Source of the DNA: Methanobacterium bryantii
Lineage (GTDB): Archaea > Methanobacteriota > Methanobacteria > Methanobacteriales > Methanobacteriaceae
Direction of reading: 5' to 3'
NCBI RefSeq assembly: GCF_002287175.1
Contig: NZ_LMVM01000002.1
Coordinates: 50,668 to 114,667, forward strand
Length of the DNA: 64,000 bases
Shown: piece by piece, positions 61,392 through 64,000 of the stretch
Layout of the letters: each line of letters opens with the position of its first letter
Position numbering within the stretch: position 1 is the stretch's first letter
Notes under the pieces: model-generated
Told to the model about the DNA's origin: nothing
The model's database searches: none
What the model saw: only the letters and a program-made list of their open reading frames with translations
Translations under genes and position numbers: made by a program

Positions 61392-62006
61392 TTAAACTAT
61401 GGCTTTCTTTCCAGTTTCATAATCATTTAAAATTCTAGTTTTATATATTGAATATCCTGCAAAGATGAAATTGACAACAGAAAGCAGGATAAATAGTAAA
61501 CTATCTGAAAATGAAGCATCACGTATATAAACGGTTCCTGTTACCAACTGGATAAATGCTAAAAAAAGCCATATTACTCCAAAGGCATAACTTGCAATAG
61601 AATTCCTTGATGTATATATCAAGATTGAGAAAAATATCAGAAGCCCACCGCAAAATGGCGATGCGAATGCCAGGTTAACAATGCCTCATATGACCAGAGA
61701 AATTGCTATTCTTTTTGGCCATGCTTCTTTTTCAGATGTAATGTGTATTTTCTTTAATTCGTTAGGTTTTATATCTTCTTTTTGAAGTTTCACCCCGCAT
61801 TCTTGGCAGAAATTTGCATTTTTATTTTTAACAATTGCTCCACATTTTTTGCACTTTACCAGTTGAATAGAATAATATTCTTCTTTTGTTAACTCTTTAA
61901 ACCATGACCCACAGTGTTTACATATTCTATCATATTTTTGAATTTTTTTACCACATTCAGGACATATCGCTGATTTTTCTTTCATCATGCTATTTCCTAA
62001 CTTCAT
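61392..62006 (-). pseudogene. Zinc-ribbon membrane protein, broken by in-frame TGA
   Basis: Two reading frames in the same phase are separated by one TGA (61686-61688). The upstream part has two zinc ribbons (CPECGKKIQ ... CKHCGSWF; CKKCGAIVK ... CQECGVKL). The downstream part is membrane-helical (GGLLIFFSILIYTS, ASYAFGVIWLFLAFIQLV). Read through, it is a 204-residue zinc-ribbon/multi-helix protein like its neighbour. A nonsense mutation is the simplest reading. Confidence 0.75.
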
Positions 62007-62341
62007 TTAATTAAAGAGTAGTTATGGAATAATTCCATATTATATTTTTCCAAATACGTAATGGAAATATCTTTAAATCTAAATTAAAGTATATAACTTA
62101 TCTCAAAAATTCCCTTTTAAACTTGTAATCACATCCCAATCGCTCATGCCCAGAATGTTGTGTAAATAATATCGCTTCATTCGTGTGTCTGGTTAAGTAA
62201 ATTGTATTTTTTTTAAGATAAATCCCATATAATCAATTAAAACCACAATTTAACATAAAGTATAACTCATACACAGGATCATAGACATGAGCGATCCCAA
62301 TTTTCCAATAAAATTTTCCTCATTGAATAATTATCATAATT
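62007..62341. other. Intergenic with a distant inverted repeat
   Basis: 335 bp without a gene. ATCGCTCATG (62139-62148) is inverted as CATGAGCGAT (62286-62295). Nothing else is supported. Confidence 0.4.
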
Positions 62342-63040
62342 TTAAGCCCCAGAAAGCAGCGATATGATTCCTATCCATTCTAAAGCAGCTAACAATATAC
62401 CGATTGCCAGTACAAGTATTTCTCCTCCGGATAATCCTTTGGGTGGTATGTCACCCTGTTCTTTTATCCAGTATTCATTCAATGTTTTTTGAGCCATGAC
62501 AAATGGAACGGCCAACCCTAAGATGAGTATCCAGGAGATTATACCTGCCACTAGATTACCGTATAGTGATAGTCTGGTTGATAAATAGGCAAATAAAACC
62601 CATGTTATAAGTACTGTCCACAATGAGTATGTTTTAACTCCGGTTTCTTCTGCATAACTTTTAATGTCTTTAAATTGATTCACTACGAAATAAATATTAA
62701 CCAGGGGAATGAAAAGCCCCACTGTTCTAAGTCCTACATTGATATCCAGGTTTTTGTGGGTTTTAAGGTCTCTCCAGTTTCGGTAGAACCAGTAAAGCTG
62801 ATAAAGCCCGCCGGTGATGATTATAAATAAAGCTGTTTTATGGGTGGACTGGACATTTGAATGTTCATATTTTACATCCAAAACAGTTTTTTCAGGCTGG
62901 ATTTTGGAATATTCATTCTTTACGTCATTTTTTTCAGATTTTTCAAACCATGATCCACATTTTTTGCAGTTTCTGGCATTTTTTTCAATTTCTGTACCGC
63001 ATTCAGGACAGAAATTCATGTTTTCTTTCTTTATTTCCAT
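62342..63040 (-). CDS. Zinc-ribbon protein with DUF4234-like membrane domain
   Basis: 232 residues. N-terminal zinc ribbon (CPECGTEIEKNARNCKKCGSWF), a charged linker, then a membrane domain starting FIIITGGLYQLYWFYRNWRDLK, typical of DUF4234, with about five helices. AAGGTGAAATA precedes the ATG. Function unknown. Its zinc-ribbon start resembles the broken gene downstream, suggesting paralogs. Confidence 0.75.
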   Translation of the reverse strand: MEIKKENMNFCPECGTEIEKNARNCKKCGSWFEKSEKNDVKNEYSKIQPEKTVLDVKYEHSNVQSTHKTALFIIITGGLYQLYWFYRNWRDLKTHKNLDINVGLRTVGLFIPLVNIYFVVNQFKDIKSYAEETGVKTYSLWTVLITWVLFAYLSTRLSLYGNLVAGIISWILILGLAVPFVMAQKTLNEYWIKEQGDIPPKGLSGGEILVLAIGILLAALEWIGIISLLSGA

Positions 63041-63111
63041 TATTTCACCTTTTAATCGAATTTAAAGCTTTGAGTATTATATTAAATGTATTCTATGATT
63101 TATCATAATTT

Positions 63112-63578
63112 TTAGGGAGTTGAAAAGAATGCAATGCTATCCCGTGAACCGTTGTGCTTGCACCACAACTCTTCCTGCTTAATATAGGTGCTACCTTGGT
63201 CTACGGTAAACAGTATTTCATAAGCCTTTTCACCGCTTATACTGGATTTATTTTAAGATAAAACATGGTAATCTGAATTTTCATAAGATTTCAGGGCTGT
63301 TTTCAAGTTGTTTTCAAGTTCGTTGCCTGCCATCATGGGATGCCTTATAATACAAAACCCTGTTTCAGGATCGCTTGGGTCAGCTAGATTCACTAAAATC
63401 TTTGATTTAGTTTTATCGCTTGAAAACTGGACATTTATTTCTACCCACGTGTCAGAATAATTAAAGAAACCCCGTTATTATTATGAGGCTTACTGGACTG
63501 CTTTTCAGGAATTCAGCCTGATACTAAAGATATAAAACATGAAATAAATATTATTAGTACTGTATACTTATTTTTCAA
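63112..63578 (-). pseudogene. Decayed PsbP-like lipoprotein gene
   Basis: Starts at TTG 63578 with GAGGAGGCTGAAG upstream: MKNKYTVLIIFISCFISLVSG, then TGA (63513-63515) exactly where the lipobox Cys codon (TGC) should be. After GVS one T is missing from a T-run, then the frame continues FNYSDTWVEINVQFSSDK ... YHVLS, an in-frame TAA (63253-63255), and AYEILFTVDQGSTYIKQEELW ... FFSTP to the final TAA. Repaired length ~155 residues. The pattern fits small PsbP-like lipoproteins of methanogens. Confidence 0.7.
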
Positions 63579-64000
63579 ACTTCAGCCTCCTCAAATCCCC
63601 TTAAAAAAATGTGCTTTATCTCTATAAATTGTATTAAAATCTTATTTGGTATGATGTAATGAAGACTATTTAAACATTTCTATAATACTTGATAAAAATT
63701 AAAATAAATTTGAATTTTTGAGAGTATTTTGGCGGTACTATATATTTCGGAGAAGATTTTTGGTAAAATCACATGTTTTGGAAATATTTTGACCTATTTT
63801 TGGATTTTAATGGGATAGAAATCATTCAGTGTATATAGGTTTGTCTATTTTTGATATTTTTTGGAATTTAAGATTGTTTTTTGAGGTTTGTTTTTCAATT
63901 TTACTTGATAATATTTCAATTAAAATGGAAATATTTATATGGTTCATTTGTACAATTGGTATTTTGTACTAATATTTTAAATGGAAAATGAAGGTGTTAG
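63579..64000 (+). promoter_or_regulatory. Intergenic with promoter at the window end
   Basis: AT-rich, no gene to 63980. AAATATTTATATGG (about 63927) can be a TATA box; downstream lie two TTGTAC motifs (about 63949 and 63966). ATG at 63981 followed by GAAGGTGTTAG: either the start of a gene or, more likely, its Shine-Dalgarno for an ATG beyond the window. Confidence 0.4.

Noticed and set aside
61686..61688. TGA as selenocysteine or stop readthrough in the zinc-ribbon gene
   Set aside because: It falls in a hydrophobic segment with no Sec context and no visible SECIS; a neighbouring gene is likewise broken, so nonsense mutation is simpler.
1..64000. CRISPR arrays, insertion sequences or rRNA genes
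   Set aside because: Looked for regularly spaced identical repeats, transposase-like frames with terminal repeats, and rRNA-like GC-rich conserved blocks; none seen. The 14456 array has no spacers.

Overview
The window comes from an AT-rich methanogenic archaeon of the order Methanobacteriales, most likely Methanobacterium. The signs are a seven-gene tryptophan operon in the order trpEGCFBAD, an archaeal-type adenylate kinase, an archaeosine-synthase-type protein, intronless tRNA-Ile(GAT) without encoded CCA, archaeal TATA-type promoters, and a resident virus with two putative pseudomurein-cleaving peptidases. That peptidase family is only useful against Methanobacteriales-type cell walls.

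Left host flank (1-17638): the end of a surface protein, an ArcS-like gene followed by an array of eight small hairpins, a DUF59/MIP18 protein, AdkA, tRNA-Ile, a PAP2-type membrane protein, the trp operon (minus strand) with a TGTACA box in front of trpE, a Wzx-type flippase, an HTH-ACT regulator, a three-copy tandem repeat in front of a 30-residue membrane protein, and a PAS/HisKA_2 sensor kinase. The kinase is divergent from a response-regulator gene that is cut by an integrated virus.

Provirus (about 17639-61149, 43.5 kb between 11-bp att cores): integration replaced the last residues of the response regulator, and the missing C-terminus lies at the right junction in frame. The lysogeny end has a tyrosine integrase, a minus-strand gene, a ribbon-helix-helix repressor and a divergent operator. 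The early region (20.4-30.4 kb) is a string of overlapping small genes, many with zinc ribbons. It includes an ERF annealing protein, a YopX protein, an AAA+ replication ATPase with iteron-like repeats in its 3' end, an HNH nuclease and an ASCH protein. A middle region carries an ERCC4/HhH nuclease and a TFB-like candidate transcription factor. The late region encodes holin-like proteins, terminase, portal, head morphogenesis protein, protease with a nested scaffold, major capsid, connectors, tail sheath, tail tube, frameshifted tail chaperone, tape measure, hub, gp25-like wedge, baseplate J, gpI-like protein, tail fibre and endolysin. Sheath, gp25 and gpJ together mean a contractile (myovirus-type) tail. 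A host-like lipoprotein gene sits backwards in the tail module. The virus shows several translational peculiarities: a -1 frameshift in the tail chaperone, and two structural genes (head morphogenesis and protease) with no canonical start codon at their evident 5' ends.

Right host flank (61208-64000): a zinc-ribbon membrane-protein gene broken by an in-frame TGA, an intact zinc-ribbon/DUF4234-like gene, a decayed PsbP-like lipoprotein gene (lipobox Cys codon is TGA, one frameshift, one internal TAA), and a promoter leading out of the window. All assignments are from reading the sequence; no database search was run.
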